From positions 305,940,323 to 306,004,322 of the forward strand of contig CM042697.1 of assembly GCA_023614405.1 (NCBI GenBank): a DNA stretch of 64,000 nucleotides. The letters are read 5' to 3'. Shown one piece after another: positions 35,594 through 48,436 of the stretch (its first letter is position 1; each line of letters begins with the position of its first letter). The DNA is from Avena insularis. Lineage: Eukaryota; Streptophyta; Magnoliopsida; Poales; Poaceae. Position numbers and translations under genes: made by a program. The notes below the pieces were generated by a model. The model was not told where the DNA came from. It did no database searches and saw only the letters and a program-made list of their open reading frames with translations.

Positions 35594-38240
35594 TTCTTGC
35601 TTCTTGTGCCTAACTTAAAGGCATTAAAGAAAAGTACTGCTTGGGAGATAACCCAATATTTTTGTTGAGTCTTGGAAGTTATTACTTCTGTAATAACCTC
35701 TCCTTATCCTTTTTATTTGATTTTTGTGCCAAGAATAACCTATAATGAGAGGGAAGTAAGATTTGGGGAAGTGCTGTCGCGAAACAGATTTTTGTGTTCC
35801 ACTATAAAAATTCATGAAAACTCTCTGTAAGTAGGATTGAGCTGTAATTTCCTGAATAAATCCCCCAGGCTTTTAGCTAACTTCCGTTTTTTTAACACTT
35901 TTTTATTTGAACAACAAAAGGTCTTCGAAAAAATCTGTTTTCACCTACTTGTCTGTTTTGACAGATTTCTGCCATTATTTGCATTTGCCTCTTTATTGAT
36001 TTCCTTTGGGTTCTCTTTGGTAAATTGAGCTTTTTGAGGGAATTTCTACAGTAGATTGTGTCTTTAATGAAAGTTTTGTTGTTTTGAAACTAAACCCAAA
36101 GCTCTATTATCTTTTGAATGCACTAATGTTGCTACTGAAGATTGTGTGAAGTTTTGTATGAAGGAAAATTTTCAGGGCTAGGGAAAGAATGATGTAATGA
36201 GATGAAGAATGGACAAAATCTCAAGCTTGGGGATGCCACCCTATGTCACCCCAAGAAATATTCAAGAGGTACAAGCGTCAAAGCTTGGGGATGCCCAAGG
36301 CATCCCCTTCTTCATCAATAAAAATCTCAGGTCTTTCTAGACATTTCTTTTTTTATTGTTTCATGCACAGTTGTGTTGTTCTTGGAGCGTACTAGTTTTC
36401 GTTTTTGGTTTTAATTTTCTTATTTTTCTTGAATAAAGTAGTTGGACCACCGCTTTCGCTGTGTTGTTTCAAATAAGTTGATTGGTGTTGGAAAGGAGTA
36501 GGAAGTTCTTGCTTTCGTAGTACAAGAGGGAGCTTGTTTTGACTGTGGCCTAGACTTTATCATGTCATGCTATATGTTGTTTTGACCTTATGATTAGTGA
36601 TTATTGCTATAGGATGACTTGTTCCAAACAATTGAGATTGCTTAATGTGCCTTGAAAGAATCATGCGTTGTTTTAGAATACAAAAGCATAGTATTGTGGT
36701 ATTCTCCTTTGATGCTTTGTTTGGGTTGACTTGGCACATTCTCACACCATGTTATGACTATGTACTAGTCACCTTAGCCTCTATGATCATTTAGGTTTTG
36801 ACTTGTGGTACCCCTTTATGCTTTGATTAGTAGTATTTTGTCGCTTTGCATGATTATGGACATTATTGCTCTCTTAGTTGGCCGCTCCCAGTCTTTTGCT
36901 AGTCTCCACTTGTATTGACTAAGCTCTACTCATGCATCCAACTCCCAAGAAACCAAGTTATTCCAAAGTATGCACTATAAATTCCTATGCATGGTGTGTT
37001 ACACCATTCCAAGTATATTCTTGTTTTATCTATCTTCCAAATTAAACTTGTTATGTGAAAGTTAGTGATTAAAGCTCTAACAAACTTGATGGCACACTTT
37101 AACCATTGTGTCATCTATGTTGTATATGCTCGCACTTACACATTGGGAATTAGCAGAACTGTGCTGTCACGGGGAATGCTTTCTACACCTGTAAATATCT
37201 ATCCTGTTGATATCATGCTCTTTTGTTTATGGATGTCGTCAGTGTGAAATAAAAGGGGAGATTGTAAGTCCATGGAGTTATGTATATGTGTTAGATAAAC
37301 TCTTGGGCCGCTAGCCTAAGTTATGCCTAATCATGCTGGAAACTTGCAGCATCACCATAGTGAGCAATCTATGAAGCATTCTTATTATAAAGAAAAAGAG
37401 ACATAAAAAAAGATGAGAAAAGAGGAAAGAGAGAAAAAAGCACCATTTTCCCCTGGTAAATAAGAAGATTGCTGAGATGCTCATTGTCTTCTTGCCTTGT
37501 CATTTTGATTTGGGATAGCTCCTGTATCATGGGGCAAGGGGTACCCTGTTGGCGGTTCTCTATGATACCCATGTACTTACTATGACAAGAACTTACTGGT
37601 AACTAAAGTTGAGTAGCATGAGGAGCGGCCCTCGTACTCAAGGGACATGATATTTCTAACTTATACTTTGTCAAGTATATACTCCATATTTTGTTCACTT
37701 TAATCTTAATCACTTAAAGATGTTTATGATAGGGGCAATGAGAGCTAAAAGCTAACAAGTACCATAATTTTTGGAAGCTTTTTATGAAACTTGAAATCCC
37801 TGCTTCCCTTTATGAAGGGCCTTTCTTCCACTATTATACAGAGTCTCCACCTTCTATCCTTAGGCACCAATTAAGAGAGCATAGTTGCCATTCTTAGTCC
37901 TATGTGCATTGTCCCAAAACTTATTGATTCATATTGTTGATATTGCTTGTTTTTGGACTACTTGTATCTAGTCACCCTTATGAACTTTGAAGGTGTCCTA
38001 TGCATTTATGTTTAGCTACTCCATGAGGGACAAGCTGAATGCCACTATGCTATGTTTCTATATGTGAAATAAACAAATGTCTTTCAATGCATTGTTATTC
38101 ATGAATCTTTGTTTGTATCCTTTCATGTTGCAGAATAGTTACTTTATCTTACTGTTAGAACTTCTTATTTCATGCTCATGTTTAGAGTACTTTGATTCCA
38201 TCTTTCAATGCTTGCAAATGGTTTGATCTTGATTGTGATG
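35594..38240 (+). other. Element B non-coding interior
   Basis: Homologous to 21308-24020 of A. It stops at TGATGG about 60 bases short of the polypurine tract seen in A, so the B 3' LTR is absent here. No coding frame is supported. Confidence 0.75.
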
Positions 38241-38250
38241 GGCAAAGTCT
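38241..38250. other. Head-to-head joint of B and C
   Basis: After TGATGG of B comes about nine bases (GCAAAGTCT). Then TGAGGTGACATGCATTGAAA is the reverse complement of family sequence just past the end of B. The arms TTTAGAGTACTTTGATTCCATC (38180-38202) and its complement at about 38271-38292 form a long inverted repeat. Confidence 0.75.
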
Positions 38251-40867
38251 TGAGGTGACATGCATTGAAAGATGGGATCAAAGTACTCTAAACATGAGCA
38301 TGAAAGATGAAGTTCTAACAATAATACATACCAACTATGCTGCAACATGAAAGGATAAAAACAAAGATTCATGAATAGCAATGCATTGAAGACGTTTGTT
38401 TGTTTCACATATAGAAAACATAGCATAGTGGCATTCATCTTGTCCCTCATGGAGTAGCAAAACATAAATGCATAGGAAACTTTCAAAGTTCATAAGAGTG
38501 ACTAGATACAAATAGTTCAAGAACAAGAAATATCAACAATATGAATCAATCAATAAGTTTTGGGACAATGCACATAGAACTAAAAATGGCAACTATGCTC
38601 TCTTAATTGGTGCCTAAGGATAGAAGGTGTAGACTCAATATAAAAGTGGAAGAAAGGCCCTTCATAAGGGAAGCAGGGATTTCAAGTTTCATAAAGAGCT
38701 TCCAAAAATTATGGTTCTTGTTAGATTTTAGCTCTGATTGCCCCTATCATAAGAATGTTGAAGTGATTAAGGTTAAAATGAACAAAATAAGTAGTATATT
38801 CTTGACAAAGTATAAGTTGGCAATATCATGTCCCTTGAGTACGAGGGACGCTCCTCATGCTACTCAACTTTAGTTACCGGTAAGTTCTTGTCATAGTAAG
38901 TACAGACACAGGAGCTATCCCATATCAAAATGACAAGGCAAGCAGACAATGAGCATCTCAGCAATCTTCTTATTTACCATGGAAAATGGTGCTTTTTTCT
39001 CTCTTTCCTCTTTTCTCATCTCTTTTTTTTCTTTTTATAAATCTCTGTTTTTCTATCTCTCTTTTGTTATAAGAAGAATGCTTCATATATTGCTCACTAT
39101 GGTGATTCTGCAAGTTTCCGCCATGATTAGGCATGGCTTAGGCTAGCGGCCTAGGCGTTTCTCTTACACATTTACATAACTCCATGGACTTACAAGCTCC
39201 CCTTTTATTTCACACTGACGACATCCGCAAACAAAAGATCATGATATCAACTGGGTAGATATTTACAGGTGTTAAAAGTGTTCCCCGTGACAGCACGGTC
39301 CTGCTAATTCCCAATGTATAAGTGCAAGCATATACAACATAGATGACACAATGGTTGAAGTTTATTAGGGCCAAGAAAAATAAAGTGTGCCATCAAGTTT
39401 GTGATAGCTTTAATTACTAAGTTTTCACATACCAAGTTTAATTTGGAAGATAGATAAACAAGAATATACTTGGAATGGTGTAACACACCATGCATAGGAA
39501 TTTATAGTGGACACTTTGGAATAACTTGGTTTCTTGGGAGTTGGATGCATGAGTAGAGCTTACTCAATACAAGTGGAGGCTAGCAAAAGACTGGGAGAGA
39601 CCAACTAAGAGAGCAATAATGGCCATAATCATGCAAAGCAACAAACCATTACTAATCAAAGAATAAAGTGGTACCACAAGTCAAAAACTAAATGATCATA
39701 GAGGCTAAGGTGACTGGTTCATAGTCATGACATGGTGTGAGCATGTGCTAAGTCAACCCAAACAAAGCATCAAAGGAGAATACCACAATATTATGCTTTT
39801 GTATGCTAAAACAACGCATGATTCTTTCAAGGCACATTAAGCAATCCTAATTGTTTGGAACAAGTCATGTTATAGCAATAATCACTAAGCATAAGGTCAA
39901 AACAAAATCTAGCATGACATGATAAAGTCTAAGTCACAGTCAAAGCAAGCTACCTCTTGTACTACTAAACCAAGAACTTCCTACTCCTTTCCAACACCAA
40001 TCAACTTATTTGAAGCAACACAGTGAAAGCGGGGGTCCAACTACCTTATTCAAGGAAACTAAGCAATCGAAAACGAAAAACGAAAACTAAGACGCTCCAA
40101 GAACAACACAACTGTGCATGAAACAATAAAAACGATGTGTCTAGAAAGACCTGAGATCTTTACTTATGAAGAAGGGGATGCCCCCAAGATTTGACGCTTG
40201 TATCTCTTGAATATTTCTTGGGATGACATGGCGTGGCATCCCCAAGATTGAGAGTTTATCCATTCTTCATCTCATTACATCATTTTTCCCTTACACGTAA
40301 ATTTTTTCATTCATACAAGACTTCACACAATCTTCATTAGCAACATTAGTGCATTCAAAAGATAATAGACCTTTGGGTTTAATTTCAAAACAGCAAAACC
40401 TTCATTAAATACACAAGCTAATGTAGCAATTCCCTTACAAAGTTTAATTTCCCAAAGAGAACCCGAAAAGAAATCAATAAAGAGGCAAATGCAAATAATG
40501 GCAAACAGACCAGCAGGTGAAAACTGTTTTTTTCAAAGACCTTCTCTTGCTCAAATATAAAAAGTGTTGAACTAACAAAAGTTAGCTAATAAACAGGGGG
40601 ATTTATTCAGAAAATTACAGCTCAATCCGACCTACAGAGATTTTTCAATAAGTTAACAGTGGAGCACAAAAATCTGTTTCAGGACAGCACTTCCCCAAAT
40701 TTTACTTCCCTCTGATTAGAGGTTATTCTTGGCACGAAAATCAAACAAAAAGGATAAGGATAGGTTATTATAGTAGTAATAACTTCCAAGACTCAAGAAA
40801 AATATTGGGTTATCTCCCAAAAAGTACTTCTCTTTAACGCCTTTAAGTTAGGCACAAGAAGAAAGAA
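38251..40867 (-). other. Element C non-coding interior
   Basis: Reverse-complement homologue of 35594-38240. It begins at a family position 13 bases beyond the end of B and lacks about 34 bases near its start, with TGC at both sides of the gap. No coding frame is supported. Confidence 0.75.
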
Positions 40868-42422
40868 TCAAGTATTTTCAAATGAAGAAGCATTAACATC
40901 AAATTTTGATTTAAAAGGAGGAGCAAAAGGTAACTTCTCTCTCCTCATAGGTAAGTGTTCAATACCTTTCTTGAATGAGAATTGATATTTAATGGTGCCT
41001 TCTTTCATATCAAGGATGGCACCAATAGTTCTAAGGAAAGGTCTTCCCAAAGTAGTAGGACAAGAAGCATTGCATTCAACATCCAAAACATAGAAATCAA
41101 CAGGGACATAGGCATGGTTAACCATAATAAGAAAATCATTAACACTCCCTGTGAGTTTCTTTTTTGCATTATCATCAAGTGGGACATCCAAATAGCAATC
41201 TTCCAAAGGTGGCAAATCAAGCATTTCATAAATCTTTATAGGCATAATAGAGACACTAGAACCAAGATCACATGAAGGTTTGAGATCAAAGTCATTCACT
41301 TGCATATTAATGATGGGTTCCCAACTATCTTCTACTTTCCTAGGAATAGAAGCTTTGTTTTTCAATTTTTCTACCTTAATTTTAATGAGAGCATCTGTAA
41401 TGTGTTTGGTCAAAGCCATATTCATATCACTAGCATTAGAACTTCTAACAAGCTCTTGTAGGAACATAATCACTTCAAAGATATTGCAACCATCAAGATC
41501 AAAATCAAAGTTAGCATCATAGGTAGTAGACTTATTGGGTTTAGGCATTGTTGTAGGAGGAATGGGGACTTCTTGCGGTGTTGTAACATCCATATTGGTG
41601 GTGGTAATAGTACAAACACTATTGTTTCTAGCAATTTCAGCTTTTCTTTCCCATTTAGCATGTAGTTTAGCTAACGGTCTCACATTTTCATCAATAGTAA
41701 CTTGTATGGCATGAGTAGCAGCAAAGGTACTTTCCAAGGTTTCCGGTTTAGCAGCCATTTTATTAATCAAAGAAGACTGTGCTTTAGACAAAGATGAAAT
41801 ATTTTTCTCAGCATTCAAAATTTTGGACTGCAAATTAGGAATTTCCCTATTCAAATTCTCAAGTTGATGACTAATATTTTTCAAAATAGCAGATTGATCT
41901 TCCATAGTTTTAGTGAATATTTTGTTCTTATCATATTGCATTTGCATAAAGGTTTTAGTGGATCTTTCAACTTCTAGAATCCTATCTTCACTAGGCATTC
42001 CAGGTCTACCATGATAAGTATTGCCATTATTAGGAGGATAAGGCCTATAGTTATTACCATAAGAATTGTTGCAAAAATTATTATTTCTAATGAAGTTCAC
42101 ATCAACTTGCTCTTGTTGAGCAACCAAAGAGGCTAAAGGAACATTATTTGTATCTATATGAGCTTTTCCATTAACAAGCATAGCCATGATAACATCAATT
42201 TTATCACTCAGGGAGGAGGTTTCTTCAACATAATTTACCTTCTTACCATGTGCAGCTTTCTCAGTGTGCCATTCAGAATAGTTGACCATCATATTATCAA
42301 GGAGCTTTGTTGCAGCACCCAAAGTAATGGTCATAAAGGTACCTCCAGCAGTTGAATCCAACAGATTTCTTGAAGAGAAATTTAACCCTGCATAAAAAGT
42401 TTGGATAGTCACCCAAGTAGTC
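40868..42422 (-). CDS. Element C gag-protease, distal part (interrupted by E5)
   Basis: About 518 codons open without a stop, ending at 40868. The gag end (TFYAGLNFSSRNLLDSTAGG) is followed by a nucleocapsid-like Asn/Tyr/Pro-rich region (NNNFCNNSYGNNYRPYPP) and a coiled-coil segment (QSAILKNISHQLENLNREIP, with heptads to about residue 225). Next is a Thr/Pro-rich linker, then an Athila-type protease: CDLGSSVSIMPIKIYEML, VPVDFYVLDVECN and TTLGRPFLRTIGAILDMKEG. It ends FDVNASSFENT, like B. The N-terminal gag lies at 52767-53256, separated by E5. It lacks RT and integrase. Confidence 0.82.
42418..42422. other. Left target-site duplication TAGTC of E5
   Basis: TAGTC directly before TGTAAGG at 42423. 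It is repeated at 52762-52766 after GATGTGACA. A perfect 5-bp duplication. Confidence 0.93.
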
Positions 42423-45400
42423 TGTAAGGTCCCCAACCTTTAATAAGATTGAGCCCCCTGTGTTTACAATGCTAGTCCCTGGATCAATAGCTAGCATCCA
42501 CAGTTTAGATGTAATATCAAGAAACAAAGGTCATAATATAACTTTATAACCAGGAATAACATAATTTTATTACATCAATACATAGCTCATTAGGCTATTA
42601 CATTACATTGCAGCGGAATAACTATAGTCATGGGGTCCTTCATCTTCAAAGTGCCACAGGCAGATGTTGGTTGTAGACTTTGTAATCCTAATCAATCAAT
42701 CTTCACTAAAATCAATCAAACCTGCAACATACAAGTTACAGCCACAAAGGGTCAATACATTTGAATTGTATTGGCAAGTGATACTACGGTAGTATAGTGG
42801 AGGCTATCATCTATATGCATTTGGCTAAGTGGAGTTGAGGCTTGCTTTGCTCAAAATAGATTTTTCCCTAACATTTTGAAAATACTAAGTTTTTGTTTGG
42901 CAAAATCTTTCCCAAGGCATCTACCAATCAAAGACTGAAGATCCTTTCCAAGGCATCTACCAATCAAAGACTGAAGTGCTTGGCAAAATCATTTTTCCTC
43001 AATCAAAGATTTCAAGATCCTTGTACCAAGTCATCTCTCCATCAAAGATTGAAGATTTCAAACAAACCTTGTTCATCCCACAAGATTTTAACTTTAGAAA
43101 TTGGAGTGATGAGATTCTTGATTGCTTCCATGTCTTGATGCTCAAATTGTCCTTTACCAGGGACATGGCTAAGTACTTAGATTTTACACTCTGCAGAGGT
43201 GGTGCACTTTCCCCACAAGACTTGGTTTCCCAAGACAAGATCTGTCAGAAGCTTTCCCTTAGACCATCATGGACGCGTTCCAACCTATCAAACACTACCA
43301 CCAACTGTCCATATGGCTAAGTTCTTGCAACCTATATGATCATGGCAGAGCCCATATTGCCAAGTGGTTGCACTTGAAGCTTCTCAACATTTGACATCTC
43401 AAATCTCTTTGTTCCTGGGTGGCCATCCACAAGTGAGATACACTAAGGTAAACCATAAAAATGGGCCTTGTGAACCACTCAACACAAACCATTCCTTCCA
43501 TTCCACCTAGGTGATTTATTCACTTAGTTGTTTTATTAAACAAAACATAAGTCCACAGACTTAGAATATTTTTCCATAGTATATATACCACCCATGTTTT
43601 CTATTAGCTAGGCTAAGCTTGATAGTACTAGGATTCTTAACTTAGGAAAATCCTACTAAGGATTCATCTACTAGGTTTTCCTATAGCAAGGCCTATACTT
43701 AGCTAAATAAAAACCATGCAAGTTTTAGAGAAAACACTAATGCATAGTGAAAATAATGGGACAAAAGATATGAAGCATCACTTGCCTTTTTGGTAGAGGG
43801 TATAGGTTCACTCCTTGTCTTTGCAACAATCACACTCTTCAAGTCACTACAATTCAATCAAGCAAGGCACAAACTCAATCTACCAATCAAGCAAAACAAC
43901 ACACATAAAATAACAAAGTCAAAGAAATGCATGCAAGCATGCCAAGCTTTGTTTTGTTTGAAAAAGTGGTTCCTAGTGGGTCATAAACATTTGGGTACAT
44001 CTAATGGTCATTTTGTCAAGTGGCAAAATCATTTGCAAAAGGTTTCACTATAAAAACCATTTTCAAAACAAAGTATTATTTTAAGTGGTGTAGGAATATT
44101 TTTACTAAGGCATTAACCTATAGGGTTCACCAAATATGTTTTCAATCACAAAACTTGGGGTTTGGGGTTAGTGAGTTTAAAACAAAACATTTTCCAAAGG
44201 TTTTCTTCCAAAACCATTTTTAATAAAATAACCACATTTCTATTTGACTAGAAATGGTTTTAAATCAAAGATTCATTATTTTGTTTCACCAAATGAGTTG
44301 CTATTGCAAAACTTGGTGTTTGGGTCAGTAGGTTTGGTTCAAAACATTTCCTCCAAAGTTTTCCATTCAAAATCATTTTCATAAACAAAACAATAGTTTT
44401 ATTTAGCTAGAAATGGACTAAACCAAGTAATCCATTATAAACTTTTCCAAATTCATTTTCCAAAACAAGGGTTGGTTCCTAGGGTCAGTAAGGTCACAAC
44501 AAACCATTTTGCAAAGGTTTTAACCCTAAAAACATTTTTAAACAATTTTTCTACTCTAAACTAGCACTCAAAAGAATCTGCAAAAACAAGCAAACTAACA
44601 GATACTATTTACTAAACCAAGGGCAGGGTTGGCTAGGTCTTGCTCTCCTGAATCCAACGACATAAAATTTGTAATTTTTGGACATGTGGATTCAAAGTTA
44701 CAAGGGTTTGAAGTTTGCAAAATATTCTGTTTTCAATTTCTGTTTTAAACAGAATAGTGACACGCGGCGCTGTCTAATTGGGTGGTACCGGTTCGGCCGG
44801 ATCGGCATCGTGGAGCATTGGATCTATTTAGATCGCATGGTCCAGAGAACATACCCCTTCGGTGTTTAAGTAATCTATCCGATTCGTTCGATCCAGATCT
44901 AACGCCCACTGCTCTTTGTCACAGATGGGCGGCGCTACGCGGCAAGGCGGCTGAGCTGGTGTTGCCGTGGCGATGCAGAAGCGGGAGAGGAAAGGAATGC
45001 TCACTGCTCGCCAAGTGCAGTGAAGCTCAAGACGTGATCAGTTGCCGAGGGGCGCCTTGAACGGGTGGATTGCTCGTCGATTCTTGCTGGCGGCGTGCTC
45101 GGGTTGTCGTCGTTGGCGTCGCTTAGGACCGTGCTAAGGCAAAGGAGAGGCACGGTTAGGTGTGCACGAGGGTCGCGAGTAAGGGAGCATCAAAAAGGGG
45201 GCGAGGGGAAGTCTGTGCTCACCGGGGAAGTTTGCCGGAGTCGAGGCCGACGGTGGCGCTGCTCAGACGTGGTCGTAGTCGAGGTTGTAGGTCACCCGCG
45301 GGAGAGCTGAGGCCACAGAGCGGTGCTCCGGAGTCTGGCGAACTTGTGAGTATGGTCGAGGAGGCTCGGGGTAACGTCGGCTGGCCGGAATCGCTCGCGG

Positions 45401-46716
45401 AGCTCGCCGGAGACAGCGGCAGTGCAGAGAGGAATTGGGCGGCCTGGGGGCACGCTAGGGTGAGGCGTCTGGGGGAAAAGGGAGAGGGGTCGCTGGCGTT
45501 TAAAAGGGCGTGGTCACGGCGAAGTTTAAGGCACGGCATTACTGTGAATTGATCACGGCTTGAATAGCAGCAACGGCAGCGAGGTCTGGGGAAGACAGGG
45601 TCACGCGGGTGAGAAGAAGAACAGGAGGAGTGGGGTCATCTTGTCAGCGAAAGAGGGGAAGGAGGAGTGGGTCCAGGCTGTCATTCACTCAGTGGGTTAG
45701 TTCGAGTGTGAGGAAAACGGTTCAGGCGTGGGAACAGGTGGGTGGGTCCGCTTGGCAGTGAAGGAAAAGGGAGTGGGGTGGGGTCCAGTTGTCTCTGACT
45801 GAGTGGGTTAGTTATTTGGTGTCAACCGTTTTCTCTGCGGGGAGGGAATACTGGGCTGGTTTGCTGGGCCTTTGGTGGGCTTGTTCAGTTGGGTCGACCT
45901 GTTCCTATTTTTTTCTGTCTGTTTTCTTTTTCCTTTTCTAATTCTATTTTTCTGTTTGAATCTTTTTTCTATTTTCCAAACCAATTTCTGTTTTGAATTT
46001 TCATTCAAATATTCAAGCAATCAAACAAGGTTCAAATCAATTCAAACAAACACTCAACTTTGTATTTTGAATTTGGTTCTGTTTATTAACATAAACCAAA
46101 TCACAAAATAAAATAATATTTTTATTTATTTTAGGATCCATTTATTAATTAAATAAAATGGATCTTTAGTTATTTAATAAAATAGGGTTTGATAAAATTT
46201 CCAAAATATTTTATTTTCCTTTATTAAATGTTTTTTTTAAATCCCTTTAGGATTATTTGTTCACCAATTAGTATGGGTTTTTGGTAAGGGCTTTATTAGC
46301 TTTGGAAATTCAATTTCCTATCTTATTATATCCATAAGATTTTAATTATGGTTCCAATTTGAGTGAAACCAACTTCTATGGTCTTTCTTGATCCTTTGTG
46401 AATTTTTGTTGATCAATTTTTGGTATGGATCAAATCCATGGATTTGAGAAAATTTGGAAATGGTTTTTATTCCATTAGGGCTTAGGGTTTTGGATTTATT
46501 TTCCAAGTGTTCAAATTTCCAGATACATTCATTGAGGAATGCATTTCTCTTCATTTGGATTTGTTGAATTCAAACTTTAACCAAAGTTTGTTCAGGATGG
46601 GATTTTAAGTTTCCTTTTAGAAACAAAAGTTTCTTTTCACCCTGATTTTCAACAAAAATTTATTTTGTTTATTTATTTTTCACATTACAAGATTTGGAAA
46701 ATCTTGGGATGTGACA
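42423..46716 (-). repeat. E5 3' LTR
   Basis: 4294 bp. AT-rich outer parts and a GC-rich centre (about 44760-45860). It contains a 36-bp tandem duplication near 42912-42980 that is also present in the other LTR. On the minus strand the motif TTTTAAAC at about 45497-45504 lies where E1 has its TATA box and may be a weak TATA. Short GC-rich open frames conserved in both LTRs are duplicates of LTR sequence and not evidence of a gene. Confidence 0.93.
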
Positions 46717-46750
46717 GGCTACCACCCTTAAAATAAATCTCGCCCCGAGA
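46717..46750 (-). other. E5 polypurine tract region
   Basis: The minus strand reads TTTTAAGGGTGGTAGCC immediately before the LTR start TGTCACATCC. Not a pure purine run, but in the right place. Confidence 0.5.
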
Positions 46751-46905
46751 TTTGGGGAGGCTAGGGGTTTCAAGCAGGTTCAAAACAACTAGGGTACTAC
46801 CACCCTTAAAAAATTTCCAACTAGACTACATGTTAGCCTTCTTGGAATCTTGGAAAACTTCTTCTTGGAGAACTTCTGCATAGTGCCCTTGTTTCTACAC
46901 TTGAC

Positions 46906-47781
46906 TCATGGGCCAAGGTTGAGTTTCCCCATAGGCTTGTTCAACTTGTTCTTCATCTTTTCTGGGCAGTTGCTTGCATAATGTCCTGGGTTCTTGCAAT
47001 TGAAACAGTGGATGTCTTCAAGTTCCTTACGTTGCTCTTGTGGACAAGTTGCTACATAATGGCCCGGTTCTTTGCAGTTGTTGCACACTACTTGGCCGAT
47101 CTCTTTATTCTTCGGGTTCTCTGGGCATCCACTGGGGTAGTGTCCCATTTCCTTACATTTACTACATTGCACAAGGCTCATGTCTTGCTTTGGTTTCTTA
47201 GGTTTCTTTAGTCCTTTGAATCGGGTTGTCTTGTTTGGAGGTATGAGTGGTCCTTTTCCTTTGGTAGACTTGGATCCTTCTTGTTTCCTTTGTTCAACAA
47301 TGGAATAGATGGGGCATTGGATAGGGACATGGTCGTTTCCTTCACAAAGGTAACAAGTAGCTTGAGAGGTAGGACATTGTCCAATAGGATGTTTCTCTTC
47401 ACAGTTAGGGCATTGATCTTCATGCTCCTTGGAAGTATGGTCCTTGTCTCCACAAATAATGCAAGCTGGGTCTCCATCTAGAATAACATTCTTGTCATCC
47501 TTGTTGTCATACACTCTTTTGGGATAGTTTTCTTCCATGCTGATCATTTGATTAGTCACCTTAAGCATCAGTTGGGATTGTTCCTCCAAAAACTTTTGCA
47601 GTGCTGGATCTTTATCACTATTACTGGTTATGAACTGAGCTGTTAGTTGGTTCAACTGGTTTTGGGTTGCTATGAGTTCTCTCATGTTGTCCTCTTGGTT
47701 GTTGTTGTTGTCACCATCCTTGATGTTGGAGTTTCTTGGAGAAGTCATCTGTTTGGGTTGGGTTGGGGTTAGAATAAGCAA
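46906..47781 (-). CDS. E5 gag-like protein with six CCHC-type zinc knuckles
   Basis: 291 aa, intact. An alternative start is the Met at residue 12. Residues 1-90 are Asn/Gln-rich and helical (RELIATQNQLNQLTAQF, LEEQSQLMLKVTNQMI). Six Cys-rich motifs follow: C107-C110-H115-H120 (atypical, ending in His), C124-C127-H131-C136 (one residue short), and four canonical CX2CX4HX4C knuckles at 143-156, 206-219, 233-246 and 259-272. A Lys/Pro-rich basic linker lies at 165-200. The last three knuckles are evenly spaced at 26-27 residues. No capsid domain or protease is recognisable. Likely a nucleic-acid-binding nucleocapsid protein packaging E5 RNA; that role is inferred. Confidence 0.85.
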   Translation of the reverse strand: MLILTPTQPKQMTSPRNSNIKDGDNNNNQEDNMRELIATQNQLNQLTAQFITSNSDKDPALQKFLEEQSQLMLKVTNQMISMEENYPKRVYDNKDDKNVILDGDPACIICGDKDHTSKEHEDQCPNCEEKHPIGQCPTSQATCYLCEGNDHVPIQCPIYSIVEQRKQEGSKSTKGKGPLIPPNKTTRFKGLKKPKKPKQDMSLVQCSKCKEMGHYPSGCPENPKNKEIGQVVCNNCKEPGHYVATCPQEQRKELEDIHCFNCKNPGHYASNCPEKMKNKLNKPMGKLNLGP

Positions 47782-48421
47782 GATATTTCTAAGGAAATAA
47801 TTCTAATCACACTCATCACAATTCACACAAACAATGTGCAAGCAATCACAACCAAACACTCCACTCAAACAACAAGTTTCAAGCACATACTTAGGCAACA
47901 AAATAATTTTGTTACATCACATAAGTTGGTGTGTTTGACTTTAACTAAACATGGTGGTCCATCTACATGGTTTACTTGTGATCTTTCCATCCTTCTTAGT
48001 TGATTCCTCTTGAATGAGATCTTTTTCTTCTTGAGAAAATTCTTGGTCACAAAACTTCAAAGGTGATGATGGCTCCTTCTAAGTTGTGTTTCCTTAGTCT
48101 TCAAGTCTTGGGCAAAATTTCTTGTATCATTTGTAGTCCTTAGGAATATCTAAGGTTGAAGTCCTTGTTGAAATTGCTGAAGATGTTGAAGTCATTAGAG
48201 TTGAAGGTGTTGAAGAAGTCCTTTACACATGGTGAAGTCTTTGGTCATGGGGTAGGCTTTTCCATTAAGTTGAAATAGAAGAGAAGTAGAGTTGAAATCA
48301 AAATGGTTGAGGGAAGAGTTTACAAGATTGTTTTGTAAATAAGTTTTGGAACAAATACAACTCCTATTTTTCTAAGGGTTTTTGTCCAATCCTAGGGTTA
48401 CAAATCCTACAGGCAACACAA
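47782..48421 (-). other. E5 5' leader
   Basis: 640 bases between primer site and coding frame, A/T-rich on average, with GAAG/TTGAAG-rich stretches at 48150-48230. No coding frame is supported. It probably holds the RNA packaging signal. Confidence 0.5.
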
Positions 48422-48434
48422 TGCTCTGATACCA
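48422..48434 (-). other. E5 primer-binding site, initiator tRNA-Met type
   Basis: On the minus strand TGGTATCAGAGCAT begins two bases after the LTR end. TGGTATCAGAGC is complementary to the 3' end of plant initiator methionine tRNA. Confidence 0.9.
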
Positions 48435-48436
48435 TC

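Noticed and set aside
45160..45552. 130-aa frame conserved with 51206-51598, possible gene pair
   Set aside because: Both lie at the same place in the two E5 LTRs, so conservation reflects LTR identity. The protein has no motifs and GC-rich frames stay open by chance.
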